A DNA stretch of 43,750 nucleotides from Planctomycetota bacterium (GCA_024277065.1 JAJRVY010000013.1:1-43750), one strand, 5' to 3'; shown: positions 24,995 to 33,350, counted from the stretch's first letter. Program-made: numbers and translations. The notes: generated by a model not told the origin, from the sequence alone.

Positions 24995-26004
24995 GAGAGC
25001 CCCCGCAGCGCCGCCACGGCCGCGGCGAGATCGTCAGGGAGAGGCGCCTCCGCGACGAACGGCTCGCCGCTCGCCGGATGCGTCAGCGCCAGGCGCGCGG
25101 AGTGCAGGGCGACGCGGGAGAGGATCGGCTGCTCGCCCGGCGGGCGCTCGCCCTCGGGCACGCCGCGGAGGCACGAGGCGAAGACCGGGCGTGCGCCGCC
25201 GTAGGTGTCGTCGCAGAGCAGCGGGTGCCCGACGTGCGCCGCGTGCACGCGGATCTGATGCGTACGGCCCGTGTGCGGGAAGAAGCGCACCAGCGACGCG
25301 TGCGAGAACTCGTCCTCGACGCGCCACGACGTGCGCGACGGAAGTCCGGCGTCGTTGACGATCAGCCGCGGCCAGCCCTCGGTGCGGTGCAGGATCGGAG
25401 CATCGATCTCGCCTTCGCGCGCCGGCATGTGGCCGTACACGAGCGCCTCGTACTGCTTCGACACCGTGCGCCGCTCGAACTGCGCGGAGACCGCCGCCTT
25501 CCACTTCTCGGAGAACGCGAAGAGCAGCACGCCCGAGGTCTCCTTGTCGATGCGGTGGCAGATGTGCGGGACGCGGTCGCTCTCGGGGTTGGCGGTGTCG
25601 CGAAAGCGCGCGTGCATCGCGGAGAGGACGTTCTCGAGCGTGTGCCCGCTCGTGGGATGCACGACGATGCCCGGCCGCTTGTGGACGGCGATGAGCGCCT
25701 CGTCCTCGTGGATCACGTCGATCGGGATGTCCGCGGGGTCGGGCAGCCCCTCCTGCTCCGGAATGGAGATCACGACGCGGTCCTGGTCCTTGAGGCGCAC
25801 CGAGGGCTTGCGGCGTGCGACACCGTTCACGGTGACGAGCCCGTCGGCGATCATCTCCTGGAGGTCGGTGCGGCTGCGCCAGCGCACGCGCTTGGCCATG
25901 AAACGGTCGAGGCGCAGCCCGGCGTCGGGCAGCTCGACGGTGAGGTCCCAGTGCGTGCGCGGCTTCGACAGGTCCGCGTAGCGGCGGGGCTGCCTGGAGC
26001 CCAT
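24991..26004 (-). CDS. RluA/RluD-family pseudouridine synthase
   Basis: 337 aa; ATG at 26004. S4 RNA-binding domain (about 27-85, RLDRFMAKRVRWRSRTDLQEMI) followed by the synthase domain with catalytic Asp153 in HRIDKETSG and the conserved GRTHQIRVHAAHVGHPLLCD block. It isomerises uridines in 23S rRNA (RluD-like) or tRNA; the specific site is not deducible. It sits between lptG and the TrmH-type gene, so two RNA-modifying enzymes are co-transcribed. Confidence 0.93.
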   Translation of the reverse strand: MGSRQPRRYADLSKPRTHWDLTVELPDAGLRLDRFMAKRVRWRSRTDLQEMIADGLVTVNGVARRKPSVRLKDQDRVVISIPEQEGLPDPADIPIDVIHEDEALIAVHKRPGIVVHPTSGHTLENVLSAMHARFRDTANPESDRVPHICHRIDKETSGVLLFAFSEKWKAAVSAQFERRTVSKQYEALVYGHMPAREGEIDAPILHRTEGWPRLIVNDAGLPSRTSWRVEDEFSHASLVRFFPHTGRTHQIRVHAAHVGHPLLCDDTYGGARPVFASCLRGVPEGERPPGEQPILSRVALHSARLALTHPASGEPFVAEAPLPDDLAAAVAALRGLS

Positions 26005-26047
26005 CAAAGGGACCCCGCAGAGCGTGGGGCGGCGGCGCGGTGGCGTC

Positions 26048-27196
26048 TCACGTGATGATCCTGTCGAGGCGCGCGACGCCCACGGCGAAGAACAGGCCCG
26101 GAGTGAGCCACGACGCAACGAGCGGGTGGAACTCCCCCCTCGCCCCGAGTTCGGCGCAGAACAGGTCGAAGGTGATGTAGACGAGGCAGCAGCCGAACGC
26201 CACGGCCAGCCCCGAGGCGATCGATCTCTGTCCCGGGCGGGCGACGAACGGCAACCCCAGCAGGAGCAGCACGAAGTTCGCCATCGGCCGCGTACGGCGC
26301 GAGTAGAGCTGCATCGAGAGTTCGGCGTACTTGTCCGGGTAGAGCCGGCGCAGCTCACGGATCTGATCGCTCGGCAGCGAGGCCACGTCCTCTTCCACGA
26401 GCACCGCGATCGTCGTCGGTGTCAGCCCGAAGGCCACGGGCTGATCCGGCGGCAGCGCGATCGGTTCCCGAAGCCGGCCGTCGGCGTCCTTGCCGAGAGG
26501 ACGCAGTTCGCCGCCCACGGGGAACCACGCCTCGAGACCGTCCGCCGGTCGGCGGCGGTAGATGAGCGCGTCGGCCACGAGACGGCCCGGCGGCAGCGCG
26601 CCCTCGGCATTCCCGTCCCCGGCCTCGTCGCAGTACGACAGGCACCGCACGTCGCTGAGCCGCAGATCCTCCATGATCCACCGCCGGGCGACGAACGTGT
26701 TGGTGCCGTCGCGCAGGTGCGGCACGCGCTCGCCCCGCGCGGCCTCCTTGCCCTCGAGACGCATCTCGACGTTCTTCAGGCGACTGAGCGCCGCCGGGAT
26801 CACGTGCTCCTCGGCGACGAGCAGCATCCCGGTGATGACGACGGCCGACACGTAGACCGGCAGCAGGATGCGATGGAGGCTGCGCCCAGACGCGATCATG
26901 GCGGTCAGCTCGTTGTGACGCGAGAACGTCATCAGACACGCGATGGCCGCGAACAGCGTCAGGTACGGCGCGAAGAGCACCGAGAACACGGGGATGCGAT
27001 TGAGGTAGAACTCCAGTGCGAGCGGCAGCACGGAGACGCCCTCGGGCATCTGCTCGCTGCTCTCGATGAAGTCGTCGATGCGCCCCACGCCGTCCACGAC
27101 CATGAAGAGCAGCACGAAGAACATCAGACAGAGCCCGTAGAGCCCCAGAAAGCGGCGCCCGACGTAGCGATCGAGGATGCCGAGTCGCCACCTCAC
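26048..27196 (-). CDS. lptG: LptG-like permease of the LPS transport complex
   Basis: 382 aa, GTG start overlapping the lptF stop (GTGA). YjgP/YjgQ topology: TM near 10-35 (ILDRYVGRRFLGLYGLCLMFFV followed by VVDGVGRIDDFIE, a typical LptG start), two more TMs (about 60-130), a beta-jellyroll periplasmic region (about 135-285), and three C-terminal TMs. Together with LptF it extracts LPS from the inner membrane using the LptB ATPase, which is not encoded here. It may differ in substrate, as the periplasmic domain is divergent. Confidence 0.85.
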   Translation of the reverse strand: MRWRLGILDRYVGRRFLGLYGLCLMFFVLLFMVVDGVGRIDDFIESSEQMPEGVSVLPLALEFYLNRIPVFSVLFAPYLTLFAAIACLMTFSRHNELTAMIASGRSLHRILLPVYVSAVVITGMLLVAEEHVIPAALSRLKNVEMRLEGKEAARGERVPHLRDGTNTFVARRWIMEDLRLSDVRCLSYCDEAGDGNAEGALPPGRLVADALIYRRRPADGLEAWFPVGGELRPLGKDADGRLREPIALPPDQPVAFGLTPTTIAVLVEEDVASLPSDQIRELRRLYPDKYAELSMQLYSRRTRPMANFVLLLLGLPFVARPGQRSIASGLAVAFGCCLVYITFDLFCAELGARGEFHPLVASWLTPGLFFAVGVARLDRIIT

Positions 27197-28320
27197 GTGC
27201 GCACGACCTTCACGAGGAACCAGGTCCCGGTCGCGGCGAGGACGGCGTCCGCCCCGAGCAGCGCCACCGGCGCCGGCAGCACGCCGCTCTCGGCGAGATT
27301 CTGGCCGAGACGCATCAGCGGGTAATAGACGGGCAACGCGATCACGAGCGACAGGAGGAAGGCCGAAGCGCGCGACCCGCGGGCGCTCCAGAGCCCGAGC
27401 GAAGCGCCGAGCAGGCCGAAGACGAGCGGCGCGAGCCCCATGCCGATGCGCCACCAGAACTCCGCCTGCCAGCCGCGGAGCCTCGCGGGATCCGGCGAAC
27501 CACGCTCGATGCGGTAGGCCAACTCGGTCGCGCTCATCTGGGAGGAGCGCTTGGCCTCCTCGTGCGGCGACGCGTCGAGGAGCGCGTCGAGCGAGACGGC
27601 GATGGTGTTCACGTCCCACTCGATCGTGATGTCGTCCTGCATCCAGAGCGCGTTCTCGAGCCGCAGAACGAGCGCGTCACCCGGCTCGTCGTAGAACAGC
27701 CACGCACGGTCGGCACGGATCTCGCCGCCGCGCGCCAGGTCGATGCCCACTGCCGATCCCCCGCCGCCCTCGGCCCTCCGCGAGCGACGCGGCGAGATCG
27801 TGATGTGGGCGTCCACGAACGCACCGTCCGCAGCGCGCGAGGCGGACGAGAGCTGGAAGCCGTCGTTCGGGTTCACGGTCGTGGTCGCGCCCTCCTCGAT
27901 GGCCCGGATCAACTGCGCGAGTTGATCGCGCAGCACCGCGCGCTTGCCGAGCACGGCCCAGGGCAGCGCGTCGGTGTTCAGCCAGACGGTGAAGATCGCG
28001 AGTACGGCGCCGAGCGCGATGGCGGGCGCGACCGCGTGCCAGGGATGCAGTCCGCCCATCCGAAACGCCGTGAACTCGTTGTCATCGGCGAAGCGCCCGT
28101 AGGTCAGCAGGCACGCGACGAGGAACGACAGCGGCACGGTGATCGGAAACGCCTCGGGCAAGACGTATGGCAGGCCCTTGACCAGAGCCATCAGGCCGAG
28201 CTGCGGCGCCCGGTGCAGGAACTGCAGCAGCAGGCCCGCCCCGACGATCGCCGTGACGATCGCGAGCAGCAACGCGAACGCGGCGGCGAGCTCACGCAGG
28301 AGATAGCGCTGGAGACGGAT
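27193..28320 (-). CDS. lptF: LptF-like permease of the LPS transport complex (start uncertain)
   Basis: 375 aa as listed. TM1 starts at LQRYLLRELAAAFALLL, as in LptF proteins; the periplasmic domain spans about 120-270; three TMs follow. No ATG, GTG or TTG lies in frame near the expected N-terminus. The listed start is an ATC at 28318-28320, 6 nt after a GGGAG Shine-Dalgarno-like sequence. The next in-frame ATG upstream is at 28500, which would add 60 Arg-rich residues and overlap the divergent exporter start. ATC initiation, the long form or a base error are all possible. It is translationally coupled to lptG. Confidence 0.8.
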   Translation of the reverse strand: MRLQRYLLRELAAAFALLLAIVTAIVGAGLLLQFLHRAPQLGLMALVKGLPYVLPEAFPITVPLSFLVACLLTYGRFADDNEFTAFRMGGLHPWHAVAPAIALGAVLAIFTVWLNTDALPWAVLGKRAVLRDQLAQLIRAIEEGATTTVNPNDGFQLSSASRAADGAFVDAHITISPRRSRRAEGGGGSAVGIDLARGGEIRADRAWLFYDEPGDALVLRLENALWMQDDITIEWDVNTIAVSLDALLDASPHEEAKRSSQMSATELAYRIERGSPDPARLRGWQAEFWWRIGMGLAPLVFGLLGASLGLWSARGSRASAFLLSLVIALPVYYPLMRLGQNLAESGVLPAPVALLGADAVLAATGTWFLVKVVRT

Positions 28321-28482
28321 GGAGCACTCCCGGCCGGCGCGCCCGAACGTGTAGCGGCGCCCCGGGACATTGTGACGGTCGGCCGCGGCCCCCCGAGACG
28401 GGAAAACAGGATCGCTGGCCGCAATGACGCCGCCGATCGCACGCCGTTGCGGGGCGTGCGAGCCTCGGGACCCGCGCGGCAG

Positions 28483-28488
28483 TACCCT
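28483..28488 (+). promoter_or_regulatory. Putative -10 box (TACCCT) of the MsbA-like exporter
   Basis: TACCCT ends 10 nt before the ATG at 28499; no SD is present. It lies in the 178-bp region shared with the divergent lptF promoter. Confidence 0.35.
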
Positions 28489-28498
28489 GGCGCAACCC

Positions 28499-30376
28499 AT
28501 GAACGCATCCCGCGACGCGGCGCCCGCCCCCGCCGGCCTCACCATCCGGAGGCTGCTGGGATTCGTGCGCCCGCACCGCGCAGGGGTCGCCGCCGGCGCC
28601 GCGCTCGGCCTGCTCGCCGCCGGCCTCGGTACGGGATCGGTGGCGGCGCTGGCGCCCATCCTGAACGTCGTCTTCGAGCAGGACGGGGTCGGGCGGGCGC
28701 TGCGGCTGCTACGGCGCGGGGGGCGGCTCGGGGAACGCGCCGCCGACCTCGCCGGGGAGTTCGCGCAGGACGATCCCGTGCGCCTCATGGGCCTGCTGCT
28801 CTTCGGGCTCCTGATCGTGGCGCTGCTGAACGCGATCGTGACGTTCGCACACCGCTACATCGTCGAGATCGTCACGACGCGCGCGCAGCTCGACATCGCG
28901 GAGGCGCTCTACGACGGTCTGACGCGCCACGACGAGAGCACTCTCGCGCGACTCGGGATGGGCAACCTCACGGCGCGTTTCTCCTACGACCTGGACATGG
29001 CCGGCAAGGCCGTGACGACGCTGATCGGCACACTGGTGCTGTCGCCCGCGCGCTTCGTCTTCTCGCTCGGCGCCGCCGTCTGGCTGTCCTGGCAGCTCAC
29101 GCTCGCGTCGCTCCTGCTCGTCCCCCCCGTGGCGCTCTTCGCGCAGTTCCTGGGGCGCCGCATCCGCCGCGCCGCCGAGGGCCTGCTCGCCAAGCGTGCG
29201 GATCTCCTGTCCCGCGTGCAGGAGACGGCCCACGCGCTGCCGGTGGTGCAGGTCTACGGGCAGGAAGAGCACGAGCGGCAGCGCTTCCGGGCCGCCACGC
29301 ACCGCGTCTTCGCGTGGGCCAAGCGCCTGGCCCGGCTGGAGGCCGCTTCGGACCCCAGCCTGCAGGTGGCCGAGGTGCTCGGGATCGCGCCACTGCTCTT
29401 CTTCGGCGGCGTCCTGGTCACGCGCGGCGAGATGGACGTCGGGACGTTCCTCGCGGTGTTCTTCCTGCTCGCCGCCGCCTGGAGCCCGCTGCGCAAGGTC
29501 ATCGGCGCCTCCAGCCGTCTGCAGGGCGGCATCGCCGGCGCCCGGCGCATCTTCGAGACCCTCGATCTGCCGGCGGAGGTCGCCGAGCGCCCGGGAGCGA
29601 GACGACTGCCGCCGCTCGCGCACGAGATCTCGTGGCAGGACGTCCGTGTCGTCTACCCGGACGGCCGCATCGCGCTGGAGAGCGTCACGCTGCGCGCACC
29701 CGCAGGCCGCACGACGGCTCTCGTCGGCCCCTCGGGGGCGGGCAAGACGACGCTCCTGCACACGCTGCCGCGGCTGCTCGACCCGACCGCCGGCGCGACG
29801 CTCCTGGACGGCGTGGACGTGCGCGACGCGACGCTCGCCGGACTCCGCGCGCGCATGGCACTGGTGACGCAGGACGCACGGCTCTTCGGCGGCACGCTCG
29901 CGGAGAACGTCGCCTACGCGCAGCCGGGCGCGACGCGCGAAGAGATCGTCGCGGCAGGCCGCGCGGCGCGCGTCGATGAGATCGTCGGCCGTCTCCCGGA
30001 CGGCTGGGACACGCTGCTCGACGAGAGCGGTGCGGGACTGTCGGGGGGCGAGCGCCAGCGCATCGCCATCGCCCGCGCCGTCCTGCGCGACCCCGAGATC
30101 CTGCTTCTCGACGAGCCCACGTCGGCCCTCGATCCCGAGAACGAGCGCCTGGTCGAGGAGGCGCTCGCGGCCCTCGCGAAGGGCCGCACGACGATCGTCG
30201 TGGCCCACCACCGCAGCACGGTGCTGGCGGCCGACCACGTGGTCGTGCTGCGCGCGGGCCGCGTCGAGGCCGAGGGCGCTCCGGACGACGTGGCGGCGAC
30301 GTCGCGCACGTTCCGCGAGCTGTTCGGCGCGCCGCTCGCGCAGGCGCCGGCGACGCCCGAGCGCGAGCCGCTCTGA
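28499..30376 (+). CDS. MsbA-like lipid/LPS-type ABC exporter (TMD-NBD half transporter)
   Basis: 625 aa; six TM helices over about 30-330, then the nucleotide-binding domain: Walker A GPSGAGKTTL (about 412), Q-loop LVTQDARLFGGTL, signature LSGGERQRIAIARA, Walker B ILLLDEP, D-loop SALDP and H-loop VVAHHRST. The sequence type (long TM1 with FVRPHR, A-x-APIL-x-V) is that of MsbA/lipid A flippases. Divergent from lptF-lptG, so a role moving lipid A or another glycolipid across the inner membrane is likely. A peptide exporter is less likely, as there is no C39 peptidase domain. Confidence 0.88.
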   Translation: MNASRDAAPAPAGLTIRRLLGFVRPHRAGVAAGAALGLLAAGLGTGSVAALAPILNVVFEQDGVGRALRLLRRGGRLGERAADLAGEFAQDDPVRLMGLLLFGLLIVALLNAIVTFAHRYIVEIVTTRAQLDIAEALYDGLTRHDESTLARLGMGNLTARFSYDLDMAGKAVTTLIGTLVLSPARFVFSLGAAVWLSWQLTLASLLLVPPVALFAQFLGRRIRRAAEGLLAKRADLLSRVQETAHALPVVQVYGQEEHERQRFRAATHRVFAWAKRLARLEAASDPSLQVAEVLGIAPLLFFGGVLVTRGEMDVGTFLAVFFLLAAAWSPLRKVIGASSRLQGGIAGARRIFETLDLPAEVAERPGARRLPPLAHEISWQDVRVVYPDGRIALESVTLRAPAGRTTALVGPSGAGKTTLLHTLPRLLDPTAGATLLDGVDVRDATLAGLRARMALVTQDARLFGGTLAENVAYAQPGATREEIVAAGRAARVDEIVGRLPDGWDTLLDESGAGLSGGERQRIAIARAVLRDPEILLLDEPTSALDPENERLVEEALAALAKGRTTIVVAHHRSTVLAADHVVVLRAGRVEAEGAPDDVAATSRTFRELFGAPLAQAPATPEREPL

Positions 30377-30396
30377 CGCCGCGGACGGCGACGGTG

Positions 30397-30402
30397 TACC
30401 TT
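30397..30402 (+). promoter_or_regulatory. Putative -10 box (TACCTT) of the arginase gene
   Basis: TACCTT ends 8 nt before the ATG at 30411, and CTGACG lies 18 bp upstream as a possible -35 element. No SD fits, so a leaderless transcript is likely. It lies in the 34-bp gap after the exporter gene. Confidence 0.45.
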
Positions 30403-30410
30403 CGTCGTCC

Positions 30411-31355
30411 ATGACCAGGCGCCACCGCATCCCCCGCCGGCCGATCTCGGTGCTCGGCGTGCGACTGGACCTCGGCGCGGGGCGGCGCGGCACCGACATG
30501 GGGCCCTCGGCCGTGCGCATCGCCGGTCTGCACGGCGCGCTCTCGAAGGCCGGGTTCGGTGACCATGAAGACCTCGGCGATCTCGACTGCCCGGCGGTCG
30601 AGACGCTGGACGAGGGCGACGCCGAGGCCCACCACCTGCCGGCCATCGCCGTCGTCTGCCGCAAGCTCGCGCGGTCGGTGAGAGGCGTGCTGGACGGGGG
30701 TCGCGTGCCGGTCGTCATCGGCGGCGACCACTCCTGCGCCGTCGGCACGTTCTCGGGCGTCGCGGCGCATTTCAGGAAGCGGCGCGTGCAGCCGGGGATC
30801 GTCTGGATCGACGCCCACGGCGACATGAACACGCCCGAGACCTCACGCAGCGGCAACGTCCACGGCATGCCGCTCGCCCACCTGCTCGGAATGGGCCGCG
30901 CGGAGCTCACGGACATCGCGTTCCGCGGCCGCAAGGTGCCGCCCGAGCGCGCGGTGCTGGTCGGCATCCGCGACCTCGACTACGCCGAGCGCAAGGTCGT
31001 GGCGGCGTCGGGCGTGGCCGTCTTCACCATGAAGGACATCGACGAGCGCGGCATGCCGGACGTGATGCGCGACGCCATCGCCATCGCCTCGGGCCCCGAG
31101 GCGGAGCCCTTCCACGTGAGCTTCGACGTGGACGGAGTGGACCCCGAGCACGCGCCCGGCGTCGGGACGCCGGTGCAGGGCGGTCTCACCTACCGCGAGG
31201 CGCATCTGGCGATGGAACTCGTGGCCGAGACCGGCCGCATGTGCGCCGTCGAGCTGGTCGAGATCAACCCGATCCTGGACGTCGGCAATCGCACGGGCCG
31301 CCTGGCGATGGAGCTGATCCTCTCCGCCCTCGGCAAGCGCATCTACTGCGACTGA
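30411..31355 (+). CDS. rocF: Arginase
   Basis: 314 aa ureohydrolase. Mn ligands: His107 in GGDHSCAVGT, Asp134/His136/Asp138 in WIDAHGDMN, and the Asp pair in SFDVDGVDP. The loop SRSGNVHGMPLAHLLG contains the S-G-N-x-H-G-M/Q-P pattern that distinguishes arginases from agmatinases, so L-arginine to ornithine plus urea is the expected reaction. Glu in VELVEINP is conserved. The N-terminus matches the family start (ISVLGVRLDLGAGRRGTDMGPSAVR). It is the second arginine-guanidinium enzyme of the window, besides the deiminase-superfamily protein at 7943-9103. Confidence 0.94.
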   Translation: MTRRHRIPRRPISVLGVRLDLGAGRRGTDMGPSAVRIAGLHGALSKAGFGDHEDLGDLDCPAVETLDEGDAEAHHLPAIAVVCRKLARSVRGVLDGGRVPVVIGGDHSCAVGTFSGVAAHFRKRRVQPGIVWIDAHGDMNTPETSRSGNVHGMPLAHLLGMGRAELTDIAFRGRKVPPERAVLVGIRDLDYAERKVVAASGVAVFTMKDIDERGMPDVMRDAIAIASGPEAEPFHVSFDVDGVDPEHAPGVGTPVQGGLTYREAHLAMELVAETGRMCAVELVEINPILDVGNRTGRLAMELILSALGKRIYCD

Positions 31356-31385
31356 GAAGGTGTGGACAAGAGAAACGCGGCGCGC
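31352..31385 (+). repeat. Short repeated tag at gene end (copy 1 of 2)
   Basis: CTGAGAAGG-YG-YGGACA followed by a purine run and CGCGGCGC begins at the stop codon of the arginase gene and recurs at 32460-32492 at the stop codon of trpS. The two copies differ at a few positions. The rest of the 136-bp gap before trpS shows no gene. Confidence 0.45.
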
Positions 31386-31475
31386 CCACGCGGTGGCGCG
31401 ACCCGCACGCGGAGGGCTCCCGCCCCGCCGTCCACGCGCCCCGCATGCTTCGCGGCACGATTCGGCGCGCCGGGT

Positions 31476-31481
31476 TACGAT
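31476..31481 (+). promoter_or_regulatory. Putative -10 box (TACGAT) of trpS
   Basis: TACGAT ends 10 nt before the ATG at 31492. The alternative in-frame ATG at 31480 overlaps this box, which favours 31492. No SD is seen. Confidence 0.4.
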
Positions 31482-31491
31482 GCCCGCCCTC

Positions 31492-32463
31492 ATGAGCACC
31501 GCGCGCTTCCTGTCCGGCATCCAGCCCTCGGGCGAGCTGCACATCGGCAACTACTTCGGCGCCATGCGCCAGCACATCGACAACCAGGCGGCGGGCGACA
31601 GCTTCTACTTCATCGCCAACTACCACGCCCTGACGACGATCCAGGACGCGGAGCTGCTGCGGCGCAACACGTTCGACGTCGCGGCGTCGTACCTGGCGAT
31701 GGGCCTGGACCCGCAGCGCGCGACACTGTTCCGGCAGTCCGACGTGCCCGAGGTGACCGAGCTGACGTGGCTGCTCCTGACGGTCACGCCCATGGGCCTG
31801 CTCGAGCGCGCCGTCTCGTACAAGGACAAGGTCGCGCGTGGGCTCCCGGCGTCGGCCGGTCTGTTCACCTACCCCGCGCTCATGGCGGCGGACATCCTGG
31901 CGTACGACTCGGACGTCGTACCGGTCGGCGCCGACCAGGTGCAGCACGTCGAGATCACGCGCGACATGGCCGGCGCCTTCAACCGCACCTACGACGCCGA
32001 GGTCTTCGTGCTCCCCGCGGCGCGCCTCAACCAGGCCAAGGTGGTCCCCGGCGTGGACGGCCAGAAGATGTCGAAGTCCTACGGCAACGGCATCTCCATG
32101 TTCCTCGCGGGCAAGAAGCTGAAGAAGCGTGTGATGTCGATCGTCACGGATTCGACGCCCGTCGAGGCCCCCAAGGACCCGGACGCGTGCACGGTGTTCC
32201 GCCTCCACGCGCTCTTCGCGACGGATGACGAGAGAGCGGATCTCGCCGCCCGCTACCGCGCCGGCGGCCTGGGCTACGGGGACGCCAAGAAGGAGCTGCT
32301 GGCGAAGATCGACGCGCACTTCGCCGCGGGTCGCGCGCGCTACGCCGAGCTGCAGGCCGATCCGTCGTACGTCGAGGACGTTCTCACCGCGGGGGCCGCG
32401 AGGGCCCGCGCCGTGGCGCGCCAGGTCGTGGACCGCGCGCGCGCCGCCTGCGGCGTCGCCTGA
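31492..32463 (+). CDS. trpS: Tryptophanyl-tRNA synthetase
   Basis: 323 aa class I synthetase. HIGH-type motif LHIGNYFGA (about 16-24, in GIQPSGELHIGN), ANYHAL, tryptophan-pocket region and VPVGADQVQHVEITRDMA, then the KMSKS loop GQKMSKSYGN. It charges tRNA-Trp in the cytosol. The length matches bacterial TrpRS (320-340 aa). The start ATG 31492 is chosen because MSTARFLSG aligns with the family start. Confidence 0.96.
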   Translation: MSTARFLSGIQPSGELHIGNYFGAMRQHIDNQAAGDSFYFIANYHALTTIQDAELLRRNTFDVAASYLAMGLDPQRATLFRQSDVPEVTELTWLLLTVTPMGLLERAVSYKDKVARGLPASAGLFTYPALMAADILAYDSDVVPVGADQVQHVEITRDMAGAFNRTYDAEVFVLPAARLNQAKVVPGVDGQKMSKSYGNGISMFLAGKKLKKRVMSIVTDSTPVEAPKDPDACTVFRLHALFATDDERADLAARYRAGGLGYGDAKKELLAKIDAHFAAGRARYAELQADPSYVEDVLTAGAARARAVARQVVDRARAACGVA

Positions 32464-32492
32464 GAAGGCGCGGACAGAAGAAGCGCGGCGCC
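32460..32492 (+). repeat. Short repeated tag at gene end (copy 2 of 2)
   Basis: Second copy of the tag seen at 31352-31385, again starting at the stop codon of the upstream gene. The remaining 186 bp before the NHLP gene include an interrupted hairpin (GCCCAAG..CTTCGGGC, about 32580-32611), which may terminate trpS, and the near-palindrome CACGA-GTACGT-TCGTG at 32541-32556, a possible operator. Confidence 0.4.
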
Positions 32493-32678
32493 GGTCACGC
32501 GCCTGGCGACGTCCTCCGAGGGTGTTCGAGGCGCGAGGCGCACGAGTACGTTCGTGTCGATGCCGCTCCCGCTCCCGCCAGCCCAAGAAACCGAAAACCG
32601 TTGCTTCGGGCGCACGGGACCGGGACCATCGATGGCCCGCACGCGAGTCGTGGACGTTCCGGGAACAGGAGGCCAGTC

Positions 32679-33128
32679 ATGACGGATGCAGTGAGAACGT
32701 TCCTTGCAGATCGCCTGGACATCGAGCATCAGGTGGCAGCGAAGGCACTGGAGGACCCGAGCTTTGCGGCCGAGCTGAGGCAGGATCCGAGGGGAGCGCT
32801 GGAGACGCTCCTGGGCTGTGAGCTTCCTGACACGCTGACGGTGCGGATCGTGGAGCAGGGCTCCACCGAGATCCTCGCCGCAGTGCCCGCTCCGGAAGAG
32901 GATGCGCTGTCCGAGGATGAGTTGGCGAGCGCCGCGGGGGGGCTCACGAGAGGGCTCACAGGGGCGCCGAGTGGTGGCGGCATGGTCCAGGACATGATGA
33001 ACCAGAACAGGCAGATGCTGACCCTGCAGCAGAGCATTCAGATGGAGTCGCGCCGATACCGGTTGCTGTCCAACGCGCTCAGCGCGGCGCATCAATCGGC
33101 CTCGAATTCCATTCGGAACATGAAGTGA
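32679..33128 (+). CDS. NHLP-leader RiPP-type precursor with helical, Cys-free core
   Basis: 149 aa; ATG preceded by AGGAGG at a 5-6 nt spacing. Residues 10-88 follow the nitrile-hydratase-like leader peptide (NHLP) pattern: helical AAKALEDPSFAAELRQDPRGALETLLGCELPD, beta strands TLTVRIVEQ and TEILAAVPAP, then LSEDELASAAGG with the Gly-Gly at 87-88. The core (89-149, 61 aa) has a Gly-rich start (LTGAPSGGG) and an amphipathic Gln/Met/Ser/Asn-rich helix (MLTLQQSIQMESRRYRLLSN) with no Cys. NHLP leaders normally direct peptides to modifying enzymes and to NHLP-type ABC transporters; none is nearby, so the precursor is an orphan. The core may be an unmodified exported helical protein. Confidence 0.82.
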   Translation: MTDAVRTFLADRLDIEHQVAAKALEDPSFAAELRQDPRGALETLLGCELPDTLTVRIVEQGSTEILAAVPAPEEDALSEDELASAAGGLTRGLTGAPSGGGMVQDMMNQNRQMLTLQQSIQMESRRYRLLSNALSAAHQSASNSIRNMK

Positions 33129-33156
33129 AGCCCGTCGGAGTCGTCGCGCAGACGAT

Positions 33157-33219
33157 GTCACACGAGTTGTGACGGCACGCGGCAGAGGGCGACGGTAAGA
33201 GCCCGAAGGCATCCTCTGC
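33157..33219 (+). terminator. Two small hairpins after the NHLP gene
   Basis: GTCACAC/TTGTGAC (33157-33173, 3-nt loop, one wobble) and GCAGAGG/CCTCTGC (33182-33219, 24-nt loop) follow the stop by 29 and 54 nt. No T-run is present; termination is possible. The remaining part of the 229-bp gap up to the merR promoter shows nothing else. Confidence 0.25.
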
Positions 33220-33318
33220 GAGCGCAATTCGGCGCCGCCTCCCGATGCCGCCCAGGGCCGCGACGGATGCGCCCGAGCGCGCCCGGCGCGGCTTTCCGGA
33301 CCTTTCTCGGAATCGCCC

Positions 33319-33350
33319 TTGACCCTGGAGTGAGGTCCAGACTCCATACT
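33319..33350 (+). promoter_or_regulatory. MerR-type promoter/operator of merR
   Basis: -35 TTGACC (33319-33324) and -10 CATACT (33345-33350) are separated by 20 bp, the stretched spacer typical of MerR-activated promoters. The spacer contains the dyads CTGGA..TCCAG (33325-33340) and TGGAGT..ACTCCA (33326-33346). The ATG lies only 7 nt after the -10, so the transcript is likely leaderless and the gene autoregulated. Confidence 0.75.

Noticed and set aside
27562-29979. 805-codon plus-strand frame
   Set aside because: Runs antisense through lptF and then in the wrong frame through the MsbA-like exporter; no motif.
28499-30376. MsbA-like exporter as the transporter for the double-glycine peptides
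   Set aside because: No N-terminal C39 peptidase or degenerate C39-like domain; position beside lptF/lptG fits lipid export better.
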